A stretch of 64,000 bases of DNA from Rhodobacter sp. (GCA_020637515.1 JACKKG010000001.1:1332501-1396500), one strand, 5' to 3'. Positions 42,629 through 51,188 are shown, numbered from the stretch's first letter. Program-made: numbers and translations. The notes: a model not told the origin generated them from the letters alone.

Positions 42629-44269
42629 ATGTATGTCTATGACGATTTCGACCGCGCCTTTGTCGCGGAACGCAACCGGCAATTCCGCGATCAGGTGGCG
42701 CGCCGCATCGACGGTTCGCTGACCGAAGACGAGTTCAAGCCGCTCAGGCTGATGAACGGCCTGTATCTGCAACTGCACGCCTACATGCTGCGGGTGGCGG
42801 TGCCCTATGGCACGCTGAACCCCGGGCAATTGCGCGCGCTGGCGGCGATCGCGGATCGCTGGGACAAGGGCTATGGCCATGTCACCACCCGCCAGAACAT
42901 GCAGTTCAACTGGCCCCGGCTGACCGACGTGCCCGACATGCTGGATGCGCTGGCCGAGGTCGGCCTGCACGCGATCCAGACATCGGGGAACACGATCCGC
43001 AACGTCACCTCGGACCCGTTCGCGGGCGCCGCGGCGGACGAGATCGCCGATCCCCGGCCCTATGCAGAGCTGATCCGCCAATGGTCCACCGACCACCCCG
43101 AATTCCAGTTCCTGCCGCGCAAGTTCAAGGTGGCGGTGACCGGATCGCCCGACGACCGCGCGGTGACGAAAGCGCATGACATCGGCTTGCGCATGGTCGC
43201 GCCCGATATGTTCGAGGTGATCGTGGGCGGGGGGCTGGGCCGCACGCCGATGATCGGCAAGGTGCTGCGCGACCGTCTGCCCGCCGCCGATCTGCTGCCC
43301 TACCTCGAGGCCGTGGTCGGCACCTACAACCTGCTGGGCCGTCGCGACAACAAGTTCAAGGCCCGTATCAAGATCACCGTGCACGAAAACGGGCTCGAAA
43401 CCGTCCGCGATCTGGTCGAGGCCCGCTTTGCCGAGATCGCGCCCGGTTTCGACGCGGCGGCGACGCAGGCGCATCTGGCCCGGCTCAAGCGGATGTTCGC
43501 GCCGCCCGCGCTGGGCGCGGCGGGGGATCTGCCCTATCAGGCGGCGCGCGGTGCCGACCCGGTGTTCCGCGCCTGGGCCGACACCAACCTGCACCCCCAC
43601 CGCGACTCGGGCCATGCCATCGTCACGATCAGCCTGAAGGCCCACGGTGCCACGCCGGGCGACGTGACCGCTGACCAGATGCGGTGCATCGCGGACCTGG
43701 CGGAACGGCTTGGCCACGGCGAGATCCGCTTTTCGCACGAGCAGAACATCGTCCTGCCGCATGTCGCCCGCGCCGATCTGCCGGCGCTGCACAAGGCGCT
43801 GAAAGGGCAGGGGCTGGCCACCGCGAACGTGGGGCTGGTGAGCGACATCATCGCCTGCCCCGGCATGGACTATTGCGCGCTGGCGACGGCCCGGTCGATT
43901 CCGGTTGCGCAGCAGATCGCCCGGCGGGTCGAGGCGTTGAAGATCGAGCATGACATCGGCCCGCTGAAGATCAAGATCTCGGGCTGCATCAACGCCTGCG
44001 GGCACCACCATGTCGGCCATATCGGCATTCTGGGCCTGGATCGTGCCGGGGTCGAGAATTACCAGATCACGCTGGGCGGCGACGGGTCGCAAGACGCCGT
44101 TCTGGGCGAACGCACGGGCCCGGGCTTCGCGCACGACCAGATCGTGCCGGCGGTCGAGCGGATCCTGCACACCTATCTGGCCCTGCGCACGGGCCCCGGC
44201 GAAACCTTTCTGCACACCTGGCGCCGCATCGGGCTGGCCCCGTTCAAGGAGGCCCTCTATGCCGCGTGA
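42629..44269 (+). CDS. cysI: Assimilatory nitrite/sulfite reductase (siroheme, [4Fe-4S])
   Basis: A 546-residue siroheme enzyme, most likely sulfite reductase given the neighbours. It has the ferredoxin-like half-repeats, 'GYGHVTTRQNMQFNWPRL', and the cluster/siroheme cysteines in 'IACPGMDYCALA' and 'KISGCINACGHHH'. It reduces sulfite to sulfide with six electrons. There is no flavin subunit gene nearby; the ferredoxin-NADP reductase further down may supply electrons. Its end overlaps cysH by 11 nt. Confidence 0.93.
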   Translation: MYVYDDFDRAFVAERNRQFRDQVARRIDGSLTEDEFKPLRLMNGLYLQLHAYMLRVAVPYGTLNPGQLRALAAIADRWDKGYGHVTTRQNMQFNWPRLTDVPDMLDALAEVGLHAIQTSGNTIRNVTSDPFAGAAADEIADPRPYAELIRQWSTDHPEFQFLPRKFKVAVTGSPDDRAVTKAHDIGLRMVAPDMFEVIVGGGLGRTPMIGKVLRDRLPAADLLPYLEAVVGTYNLLGRRDNKFKARIKITVHENGLETVRDLVEARFAEIAPGFDAAATQAHLARLKRMFAPPALGAAGDLPYQAARGADPVFRAWADTNLHPHRDSGHAIVTISLKAHGATPGDVTADQMRCIADLAERLGHGEIRFSHEQNIVLPHVARADLPALHKALKGQGLATANVGLVSDIIACPGMDYCALATARSIPVAQQIARRVEALKIEHDIGPLKIKISGCINACGHHHVGHIGILGLDRAGVENYQITLGGDGSQDAVLGERTGPGFAHDQIVPAVERILHTYLALRTGPGETFLHTWRRIGLAPFKEALYAA

Positions 44270-44969
44270 CCTCAGCCGGTTGAACGCCACCTATGCCGGC
44301 GACGCCGAGGGCGCGCTGCGCTTTGCGCTGTCGGGCGCGTTGGGGCGGTTCGCCCTGGTGTCGAGCTTTGGCGCGGATTCGGCGGTGCTGTTGCACATGG
44401 CGGCGCAGATCGACCGCGCGGTTCCGGTGCTGTTCATCGACACGCTGATGCTGTTTCCCGAGACGCTGGCCTATCAGCGCGACCTGGCGGCGCATCTGGG
44501 GCTGACCGGGGTGCGGGTGATCGCCCCCTCGCGCCCCGAGATGTTCGCCGAGGACCCCGACGGCGTGCTGCATCGCGCACAGACCGACCCGTGCTGCGCG
44601 CTGCGCAAGATCCGCCCGCTCGCGCGCGCTCTGGACGGTTTCGACGGCTGGGTGAGCGGGCGAAAGCGGTTCCAGGGCGGCGCGCGCGGCACGCTGTCCC
44701 TGTTCGAGGACGACGCGACCTCGGGCCGGGTCAAGCTGAACCCGCTGTGCGACTGGTCCGCCAGCGCGATCGCGGCCTATCTGGACCGACACGCGCTGCC
44801 CCGCCACCCCCTGGTGGCGCGGGGATACCCGTCCATCGGTTGCGCGCCCTGCACCGGGCCCGTGGCCCCGGGCGAAGACCCGCGCGCCGGGCGCTGGCGC
44901 GGGCAGGACAAGACCGAATGCGGCATCCACATCGTGGATGGCCGCGTGATCCGCAGACGGGCCGGCTAG
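44259..44969 (+). CDS. cysH: Adenylyl-sulfate (APS) reductase, CysH family
   Basis: A 236-residue PAPS/APS reductase. It has the four [4Fe-4S] cysteines of the APS-reductase type (Cys112-Cys113 in 'TDPCCALRK' and Cys195-x2-Cys198 in 'IGCAPCTG'), the catalytic Cys221 in 'ECGIH', and the nucleotide loop 'SSFGADSAVLLH'. The Cys pair argues for APS, not PAPS, as substrate (family knowledge). It makes sulfite for CysI. It overlaps cysI by 11 nt and is probably translationally coupled. Confidence 0.93.
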   Translation: MPRDLSRLNATYAGDAEGALRFALSGALGRFALVSSFGADSAVLLHMAAQIDRAVPVLFIDTLMLFPETLAYQRDLAAHLGLTGVRVIAPSRPEMFAEDPDGVLHRAQTDPCCALRKIRPLARALDGFDGWVSGRKRFQGGARGTLSLFEDDATSGRVKLNPLCDWSASAIAAYLDRHALPRHPLVARGYPSIGCAPCTGPVAPGEDPRAGRWRGQDKTECGIHIVDGRVIRRRAG

Positions 44970-45012
44970 GCGCCCGCCGGCGCCCCGATCCCGCCAACAC
45001 AGGAGACAGGCG

Positions 45013-45390
45013 ATGCCGATCATCGTCACCGACAGGGGCTTTGGCCCCGACACACACCAGGGCGCCTGGTTCGAGCTGGCCCCCGACGTGGACCTTGCGG
45101 CGCTGGCGGGGCAACTCGCTGGTGTCACGGCGATCCGCGTCGCCTTTCCCGGCTTTGCCGACGGGCGCGGCTTTACGCTGGCGGCGCGGCTCAGGCGGGG
45201 CGGTTTTGCCGGGCGCCTGCGGGCGGCGGGGCACGTGATCGCCGATCAATATGCGATGGCGCGGCGCGCCGGGTTCGACGAGGTCGAGATCGACGACTCG
45301 CTGGCCGCCCGTCAGCCCGAACACCAATGGCTCGCCCGTGCCGACTGGCAGGCGAACGACTATCGCGCCCGCCTCAGGAGGTCCCTTTGA
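45013..45390 (+). CDS. DUF934 protein (sulfite-reduction associated)
   Basis: A 125-residue protein with the DUF934 pattern 'VTAIRVAFPGFADGRGFTLAARLRRGGFAGRLRAAGHVIADQYAMARRAGFDEVEID'. It belongs to the sulfate-assimilation operon in many proteobacteria and is annotated as an oxidoreductase-type protein without proven activity. The ATG follows an aggaga site. It overlaps the reductase gene below by 4 nt (TTGA). Confidence 0.88.
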   Translation: MPIIVTDRGFGPDTHQGAWFELAPDVDLAALAGQLAGVTAIRVAFPGFADGRGFTLAARLRRGGFAGRLRAAGHVIADQYAMARRAGFDEVEIDDSLAARQPEHQWLARADWQANDYRARLRRSL

Positions 45391-46181
45391 ACCCGGCCCC
45401 GAACCCCGATCTGCAAACCGTGACCCAGGTCACGCACTGGTCCGACCGGCTGTTTTCCTTTCGCGTGACGCGGCCGCGCAGCCTGCGCTTCCGGTCGGGC
45501 GAATTCGTCATGATCGGCCTGCCGGGCGACAACGGCAAACCGATCCTGCGCGCCTATTCCATCGCCTCGCCCGCCTGGGACGACGAACTGGAATTCTATT
45601 CGATCAAGGTGCCGGACGGCCCGCTGACCGCGCGGCTGCAACATGTGCAACCGGGCGATCCGATCATCCTGCGGCCAAAGCCGGTGGGCACGCTGGTGCA
45701 TGACGCGCTGACGCCTGGCAAGCGGCTGTGGTTCCTGGCCACCGGCACCGGGTTCGCCCCCTTTGCCAGCCTCTTGCGCGAGCCGCAGACCTGGGAGGTC
45801 TTTGACCGGGTCATCATGATGCACACCTGCCGCGAGGCGGACGAGCTGGACTATGGACGCGCGCTGGTGCGGGGGCTGTCCGATGATCCGCTGATCGGCG
45901 CGCTGGTGGCGGACAAGCTGCGCTATTACCCCACCACCACCCGCGACGAGACCCGCTATCGGGGCCGGATCACCGACACATTGGCCTCGGGTCAGGTGTT
46001 CCGCGATCTGGGGATCGACGGCCCGTTGTCGCCCGAACGCGACCGCGCGATGGTCTGCGGGTCACTGGCTTTCAATCGCGACGTGGCGGCGCTGCTCGAC
46101 GGGTTCGGCCTGACCGAGGGGTCGAATTCCGCCCCCGGCGATTACGTCATCGAAAAGGCGTTCGTCGGTGACGGCGTCTGA
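45387..46181 (+). CDS. fpr: Ferredoxin-NADP(+) reductase
   Basis: A 264-residue bacterial-type flavoprotein. FAD and NADP motifs seen: 'RSGEFVMIGL', 'RAYSIASPAWDDELEFYSIKVPDGPLTARLQH', 'LWFLATGTGFAPFASLLREP' and the end 'DYVIEKAFVGDGV'. It is very close in pattern to the Rhodobacter capsulatus enzyme. The TTG start at 45387 is chosen because of the aggagg site 6-7 nt upstream and the overlap with the DUF934 stop. Coupling to the sulfite operon suggests it feeds reduced ferredoxin to sulfite reductase. Confidence 0.94.
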   Translation: MNPAPNPDLQTVTQVTHWSDRLFSFRVTRPRSLRFRSGEFVMIGLPGDNGKPILRAYSIASPAWDDELEFYSIKVPDGPLTARLQHVQPGDPIILRPKPVGTLVHDALTPGKRLWFLATGTGFAPFASLLREPQTWEVFDRVIMMHTCREADELDYGRALVRGLSDDPLIGALVADKLRYYPTTTRDETRYRGRITDTLASGQVFRDLGIDGPLSPERDRAMVCGSLAFNRDVAALLDGFGLTEGSNSAPGDYVIEKAFVGDGV

Positions 46182-46213
46182 CAGGGGCGGGGCGGTGACC
46201 GCCCCGCGCACCC

Positions 46214-47473
46214 TCAGCGGTGCGTAAGGGCCTCTTCCATCGCGCCCAGGAACTTTGCCACCTCGCCCTCGGTGTTGTAATGGCAGAAGGATACGCGCAG
46301 GCAATCAGGCAGGCCCAGCGGTTTCAGCACGTTGCCGGAATAGTTGTCGGCCTTGCGGATATGCGTGCGCACGCCGCGTTCGCCCAGGAATTCGACCAGC
46401 GCCTTGGTGTCCCATCCGTCCAGCGTCAACGACACAACCCCCTCGCGCCCGGCGACCCCGTCGCCCGCGATCAGGTGAACGCCCGGCATCTCGGCCAGTC
46501 CGCGCAGGTTGCCGGTGCCGGCGATCAACCAATGCTCCAGCCGGGTCTCCTCGGCATGGATGGCCGCGCCCGCCGCCTCGAGCCGCTCGCGCCGGTCGTC
46601 CGACGTCGAGAACTGCCCGCCCAGCCAGTCGAAATAGGCCACCACATCGGAAAATGTCGCATAGCTGCCCGCGTCGCGCGTGCCCAGCTCCCAGCTTTGC
46701 GGGCCGTTGCCGATGATCTGCTCGTGATCGGTTGCCGTCAGCCGGTCCGAGGCCCAGCCGACCCCGTAGCCATGGCGCGAGAACATCTTGTAGGGGCTCA
46801 GCGCGTAGCCGTCGATGTCGTAATCGACCACGTCCACGGGCCCGTGACAGGCGTGCTGGATGCCATCGACGATGATCAGCGCCTCAGGCGCGACGGCGCG
46901 GATGGCGGCGGCGATGGCCTTCACATCCGTCGCCTTGCCGGTCACCGGCGAGGTGTGGATGATCGACGCCACGCGAATGTCGGGCCTGAGCGCGGCCTTG
47001 TAGGCCTCGACATCGACAACGCCGGTCGCGTCGTCATGCGCGACCTCGATCAACGCGCGCCCGGTCTGCTTGGCCCAGTGCGTCATCGACGAACCCAGCG
47101 CCGGGTGTTCCAGCGTGGACCGCAGCATCACGCCGCCCGCCGCCGCGCCGGTCGCGGCGTTGCGCACCAGCCGGAACAGCACCTCGGTCCCGCTTTCGCC
47201 GACGAACACCACGCCCGAGGGCGCGTTCAGGAACAGCCGCATGTCGGCCTTGCCCTGGTCAATGGCCCGCATCAACGTCTGCGAAGCGCCGTTCGGGCGG
47301 CCCTGGTTGTCCGGATAGGACGCATACAGCGCCGATGTTTCCACCACGCTCTTCAGCCTGAGCGCGCCGCCCGCGTTCTCGAAGAACACGCGCGGCCCTT
47401 CGAACGGGCAGATGTCCACATGGGCAAAACGGTCGCGGACGGCCTCGATCAGGCCGGGCTTGTCGGAGATCAT
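46214..47473 (-). CDS. Class V aminotransferase / cysteine desulfurase-like protein
   Basis: A 419-residue fold type I PLP enzyme. The Schiff-base Lys lies in 'DGYALSPYKMFSRHGYGVGWA', with the preceding 'IIVDGIQHACHGPVDVVDYDIDG' Asp-x-x-His stretch. The substrate loop cysteine typical of IscS is not evident. It falls in a cysteine-desulfurase-like subfamily whose members are mostly uncharacterised. It converges on fpr with a ~32-bp gap. Its proximity to sulfur genes may be coincidental. Confidence 0.85.
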   Translation of the reverse strand: MISDKPGLIEAVRDRFAHVDICPFEGPRVFFENAGGALRLKSVVETSALYASYPDNQGRPNGASQTLMRAIDQGKADMRLFLNAPSGVVFVGESGTEVLFRLVRNAATGAAAGGVMLRSTLEHPALGSSMTHWAKQTGRALIEVAHDDATGVVDVEAYKAALRPDIRVASIIHTSPVTGKATDVKAIAAAIRAVAPEALIIVDGIQHACHGPVDVVDYDIDGYALSPYKMFSRHGYGVGWASDRLTATDHEQIIGNGPQSWELGTRDAGSYATFSDVVAYFDWLGGQFSTSDDRRERLEAAGAAIHAEETRLEHWLIAGTGNLRGLAEMPGVHLIAGDGVAGREGVVSLTLDGWDTKALVEFLGERGVRTHIRKADNYSGNVLKPLGLPDCLRVSFCHYNTEGEVAKFLGAMEEALTHR

Positions 47474-47547
47474 CGTCTGGGGTCCCGAATGGAAAAGCGC
47501 ATGGCGATGACCTGCACCGCCATGCGCGTTTTGGCAAGGGCCGCCGG

Positions 47548-49677
47548 TTACTTGCCCGGGCCGGGCGCCGGGGCCGGCATCGGCGCGGGGACCGGGATGC
47601 GCGTCCGCGCCAGCATTGCCAGGGCCTCTTGCCGGTGGGCGCCCTGCTGCTCGGCCTTGAGATAGGTCCAGAGCGCGGTGGTCGATCCTTCCAGCACGGC
47701 GGCCTGCCAGTTCGCCTCGTCACTTGAAGGTTCCGTCCGGCCCTGAGGGGCCAGCGCCGCGCGTTCGTCCGGCGGCACGATGCCGCGATCGTGCAGCCAG
47801 GCGCGCGCATAGCCCGAATTCAGGCCGCGCGGGTAGCTTTGCAGATAGGCCAGAACCCCGGCCACGTCGCCGGCGGCCATCGCCTGGTTCCAGGCCTGCG
47901 TCTCGGCCGAGGGCTGGTCCTGAGGCGGGCGCCGGGGCTGGACCTGCGGTTGCGGATCGGGCTGCGGATCGGGTTGCACGGTCACCGGGGCCTGGACCGT
48001 TGCCTGTTCCAGCCGCGCGCGCAGATCGTCGGGGCAGGCGGCGGCGTTGGGCGGCAGGGCCAGCGCGACGGCCTGTGCCAGCGTATCCAGCAGCGCCGCG
48101 TCGCCCTGACGGGCCATCAGGCCGACCATGTAGGGCGGTTCCCCGTCGATGCAGGCGGCCGGCACCAGCAGCCGCGCGGGCACCTCCTGGCCGTCCGGGG
48201 CGCCGTTGTCGATGGTGCGCGAGGCCAGCCCCTCGACGATCCAGACCGGGACTTCGCCGATCTGTCCGTCGCGCACCCCATCGAGCCGCGACAGCAGGCG
48301 GCCGACCTGGTCCTCGGCGCTCTGTCGGGGCACGCCGGCGACGATACGCGCCAGCGGCCCCTCGGCCCCGGCCAGAACGACATCCGACAGGCGGGTCTGG
48401 CGGTCCAGCGAGGCGACGCTGATCCCGTCGGGCAGCGCCAACCCGACGTAGCCGCCCAGCAGGGCCAGCGGCATCGCCGGTGCGGCCCCGGCCGGCGTTT
48501 CCGCAGCCGCCGGGGTGTCGGCCTGGCCCGTCTCGGCACTGGCGGGGGCAGTCGCATCCTCGGCCAGGCTGGCGATGAATGCGCCCAGCAGGTCCATGGC
48601 CCGATCGGCGGGCACCCGCGCCACGGACCCGCCCGCCAGCAACTGGCGGCCGTCGGCCTCGGGCGTGGTCGCGGCCAGGTAGACGATGGTCTGCGGGTGG
48701 CTCTCGCCGCCCTCGGTCACGCTGCCCGAGGCCGCGTAGACCGCCATCTGCCGCCCCCCCAGCGTGACCTGCCGGTCGCCCAGCGTCACGGGCAGGCCGG
48801 CCCAGCGTTCCAGTTGCGCCCGGAACCCTTCGGTGCCGGGACCGCCCATGTCGGCAAGGGCGGCGGCGCTCAGCAGGCGCATCCCGAACTCATAGGCGGC
48901 GCCGTCCAGGTTGCCGCTGGCGTTGTAACCCGCGCGGTCGCCCTGCGCCTCGTCGGCGGTGACGGTGGCATCGGCCGGCACGGCAAAGGCCAGCCCCAGC
49001 CGCGTCACCGCCGTCCAACCGTCCGGCACCGTGCCCGACGGGGCGGGCAGCGCGGTCAGGTCGAGCGGCGTGGGGATCATCGCCGCGACCGGCGCGATCG
49101 CGTCGGGGCAGTCCTGGGCGCCGTCGGGGCGGGTCAGGGTCAGACCCGCGGCGATCTGGTCCAGAACCGCGCTGTGATCGGCGGCCGTGGTCATCGCCAC
49201 GAGGAAGGGCGGCAGGTCGCCCTGGCAATAGCGCGGCACGATCAGGCGTGCGGGCACGCCGGACCCGGGTTCGAGCCGTTCACCGGTCGCCGCGCGCGAC
49301 GATTCGCCGGTGACGATCCAGACCGGCTGGCCGCCGACCTCGGCCTCGTCGATCGCGGCGACGCTGGCCATCATGCGGCGCACTTGCGCGGCCAGATCGC
49401 GAGGCGGAACCCCGGCCACCAGCCGCGCCGGCGCGCCGTCCCCGGATGTGAGCGTCAGGTCGGTCACCTGGGCGTTGCCGTTGCGCGCCGTCTCGGACAT
49501 GCCCGCGGGGCGTTCAAGGGTCACCGCGCCGTCCAGCAGCGCGGACTGCGTCGCGGGTGCCGTTTCGGCGGGGCCGGCGGGTGGCATGGTCTCTTGCGCC
49601 AGCAAGGGCAGGGGCAGCGCGAGCGCAAGCGACAGGGCAAGAGTCGCGGTCGAACCGCGCAGGGCAAAGGATGGCAT
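47548..49677 (-). CDS. Exported protein with internally duplicated domain, unknown function
   Basis: A 709-residue protein with a signal peptide (1-28, ...PLLAQ). Residues 46-191 and 405-550 are clear copies of one ~146-residue domain ('ARLVAGVPPRDLAAQVRRMM', 'PVWIVTGESSR', 'VPARLIVPRYCQGDLPP'). A different domain lies between (202-375, 'GYNASGNLDGAAYEFGMRLL'). A Pro/Gln linker follows, then two short helical 'W..A...G...AL..YL' repeats (595-628 and 656-689). ATG 49677 has a gagga site upstream. I do not recognise a family; secretion and repeats suggest an envelope role. Confidence 0.75.
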   Translation of the reverse strand: MPSFALRGSTATLALSLALALPLPLLAQETMPPAGPAETAPATQSALLDGAVTLERPAGMSETARNGNAQVTDLTLTSGDGAPARLVAGVPPRDLAAQVRRMMASVAAIDEAEVGGQPVWIVTGESSRAATGERLEPGSGVPARLIVPRYCQGDLPPFLVAMTTAADHSAVLDQIAAGLTLTRPDGAQDCPDAIAPVAAMIPTPLDLTALPAPSGTVPDGWTAVTRLGLAFAVPADATVTADEAQGDRAGYNASGNLDGAAYEFGMRLLSAAALADMGGPGTEGFRAQLERWAGLPVTLGDRQVTLGGRQMAVYAASGSVTEGGESHPQTIVYLAATTPEADGRQLLAGGSVARVPADRAMDLLGAFIASLAEDATAPASAETGQADTPAAAETPAGAAPAMPLALLGGYVGLALPDGISVASLDRQTRLSDVVLAGAEGPLARIVAGVPRQSAEDQVGRLLSRLDGVRDGQIGEVPVWIVEGLASRTIDNGAPDGQEVPARLLVPAACIDGEPPYMVGLMARQGDAALLDTLAQAVALALPPNAAACPDDLRARLEQATVQAPVTVQPDPQPDPQPQVQPRRPPQDQPSAETQAWNQAMAAGDVAGVLAYLQSYPRGLNSGYARAWLHDRGIVPPDERAALAPQGRTEPSSDEANWQAAVLEGSTTALWTYLKAEQQGAHRQEALAMLARTRIPVPAPMPAPAPGPGK

Positions 49678-49864
49678 CAAAAGAATCCTCAAGGTCGCAA
49701 ATCCGGACACCCCACGATAACACCGATCCCCCATATGCAAAGACCGAATGCCGCCCGCCCGGTCACGACCGCTTGCGCGGGCGCCCGGCAGGGGATAGAG
49801 GGGCGTGTCGTCCCCCGGCGGGGCGGCCAAGTCTCCGACCACCTTGTCAAAACGGATACCCGAT

Positions 49865-50503
49865 ATGACCCGATTCCTGCTGCCAGGCGTGCTGGCAATG
49901 GCCGCCACCGTCGTGGCGTCGAATATCCTGGTGCAGTTCCTGCTGGGCGACTGGCTCACCTGGGGCGCGCTGACTTATCCCGTCGCCTTCCTGGTCACCG
50001 ACGTGATGAATCGCGTCTATGGCCCCGAGGCCGCGCGCCGCGTGGTCTGGGCCGGTTTCGCCGTGGGCGTGGCCTGTTCGCTGATCGGCACGCAGGTGAT
50101 GCTTCACGGCGACGGCTACGACTATCCCGCCGTCACGCTGCGCATCGCGCTGGGCTCGGGGCTGGCGTTCCTGGCGGCGCAGATGAGCGATGTGGCGATC
50201 TTCGACCGGCTGCGCGCGCGCGGTCCCTGGTGGCGGGCGCCGCTGGCCTCGACGCTGGTCGGCTCGTCGCTGGACACGGTGATCTTCTTTTCCATCGCCT
50301 TTTCGGCGCTGGCGAACCCGCTGGAACCCGCCAACGTGCCCACCTGGGCGCAAGAGACCCTGCCCATGCTGGGCCTCGGCCCGGCGGTGCCGTTGTGGGT
50401 GTCTCTGGGCTTTGCCGACTGGATGGTCAAACTGGCGCTGGCGCTGATCGCTTTGGCGCCGTTCCGCGTCATTGTCCGGAAACTGACCCAACAGGTCGCC
50501 TGA
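49865..50503 (+). CDS. YhhQ/VUT family queuosine-precursor transporter
   Basis: A 212-residue membrane protein with six hydrophobic segments. It has 'TYPVAFLVTDVMNRVYGPEAARRVVWAGF', the family motif, and 'RALGSGLAFLAAQMSDVAIFDRLRARGPWWRAPLASTLVGSSLDTVIFFSIAF'-type helices. E. coli YhhQ imports queuosine precursors for tRNA modification. ATG 49865 is in a good position; a -35-like TTGACA sits right at its 3' end. The cryptic leader of arfB begins just after it. Confidence 0.9.
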   Translation: MTRFLLPGVLAMAATVVASNILVQFLLGDWLTWGALTYPVAFLVTDVMNRVYGPEAARRVVWAGFAVGVACSLIGTQVMLHGDGYDYPAVTLRIALGSGLAFLAAQMSDVAIFDRLRARGPWWRAPLASTLVGSSLDTVIFFSIAFSALANPLEPANVPTWAQETLPMLGLGPAVPLWVSLGFADWMVKLALALIALAPFRVIVRKLTQQVA

Positions 50504-50558
50504 AAGCCTTTGACAAATACAATATCTGTGCCACCATCGCCCTACGGTTCAATCCAGC

Positions 50559-50575
50559 GAAAGGAGGTGGTCCAG
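50559..50575 (+). promoter_or_regulatory. Extended Shine-Dalgarno complementary to the 16S rRNA 3' end
   Basis: GAAAGGAGGTGGTCCAG can pair without a break (one G-U) with the conserved 3' end of alphaproteobacterial 16S rRNA (CUGGAUCACCUCCUUUC). Ordinary genes here pair over 4-7 nt. The last base is the G of the GTG start of the leader peptide. Confidence 0.75.
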
Positions 50576-50631
50576 TGTCGAGAGTGATATTGGAGAGAGG
50601 TGTCGGGACAGTCAGGGGGGACGTGAGCTGA
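50575..50631 (+). CDS. Possible 18-residue leader peptide upstream of arfB
   Basis: GTG-started frame encoding (M)SRVILERGVGTVRGDVS, with TGA at 50629-50631. The GGAGG of the extended ribosome site is 7 nt from the start, the ideal spacing. Hairpins follow immediately after the stop. The frame is too short to judge by codon use and could instead be an incidental frame in a small RNA. Confidence 0.5.
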   Translation: MSRVILERGVGTVRGDVS

Positions 50632-50633
50632 CG

Positions 50634-50733
50634 GCAGCCCTTGGCTGCGTAACCCTGCTGATTGGGCCCTGGATCTAACCGGCCCCATCTCCTGAAGCTC
50701 GTGAGGGCCGCTCGATTGCCGGGCGGCCCTTTC
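50634..50733 (+). ncRNA. Candidate attenuator/leader RNA structures before arfB
   Basis: Hairpin 1: 50634-50648 (gcagcc / ggctgc). Hairpin 2: 50664-50685 (gggcc / ggccc). Hairpin 3: 50704-50730 (agggccgc / gcggccct), followed by ttt. The stretch 50665-50670 (ggccct) can also pair with 50704-50709 (agggcc), the 5' arm of hairpin 3, giving two mutually exclusive folds. Confidence 0.5.
50704..50733 (+). terminator. Terminator-like hairpin just upstream of arfB
   Basis: An 8-bp perfect stem (agggccgc / gcggccct) with an 11-nt loop and a short T-run (ttt). It ends 20 nt before the preferred arfB ATG, so it could end the vut/leader transcript or attenuate arfB. Confidence 0.65.
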
Positions 50734-50753
50734 GATTGCATAAGATGCCCATC

Positions 50754-51179
50754 ATGCTGCATGTGACCGACGACATCGCCATTCAGGACTGGGAACTTAC
50801 GGAAAGCTTCAACCGGGCTTCGGGGCCGGGCGGGCAGAACGTGAACAAGGTGTCCACCGCCGTCGAACTCAGGTTCGAAGCCGAGCGGTCGCCGGCGCTG
50901 GCCCCGGCGGCGAAGGCCCGGCTCAAGCGGTTGGCGGGGCGTCGCTGGACGCTGGACGGCGCGCTGGTGCTGCGCGTCGAGGACACCCGCAGCCAGGCGC
51001 GCAACCGCGAGATCGCGCGCGAGCGCCTGGTCGAGCTGATCCGCCAGGCGCTGGTCGCACCGCGTCGCAGGATTGCCACGAAACCCACGTATGGCAGCAA
51101 AATCCGCCGCATGGACACGAAAACGCGCCGTGGAACGGTCAAATCCCTGCGCGGGCGTGTTGACGACGACTCCAACTAG
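50754..51179 (+). CDS. arfB: Alternative ribosome-rescue factor (peptidyl-tRNA hydrolase) ArfB
   Basis: A 141-residue ArfB/YaeJ protein that frees stalled ribosomes by hydrolysing peptidyl-tRNA. The catalytic GGQ motif is in 'ASGPGGQNVNKVSTAVELRF', and the C-terminal basic tail that enters the mRNA channel is present ('RKPTYGSK'-like 'TKPTYGSKIRRMDTKTRRGTVKSLRGR'). The start at 50754 (MLHVTDDIAIQDWELTESF) fits family alignments; ATG 50745 and TTG 50736 are also possible. There is no good ribosome site. The upstream leader and terminator suggest regulated expression. Confidence 0.9.
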   Translation: MLHVTDDIAIQDWELTESFNRASGPGGQNVNKVSTAVELRFEAERSPALAPAAKARLKRLAGRRWTLDGALVLRVEDTRSQARNREIARERLVELIRQALVAPRRRIATKPTYGSKIRRMDTKTRRGTVKSLRGRVDDDSN

Positions 51180-51188
51180 GCCCACCTT

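Noticed and set aside
50510..50550. Promoter for the arfB leader (TTGACA at 50510)
   Set aside because: The -35 is perfect but no acceptable -10 is found 16-18 nt downstream; noted but not annotated.
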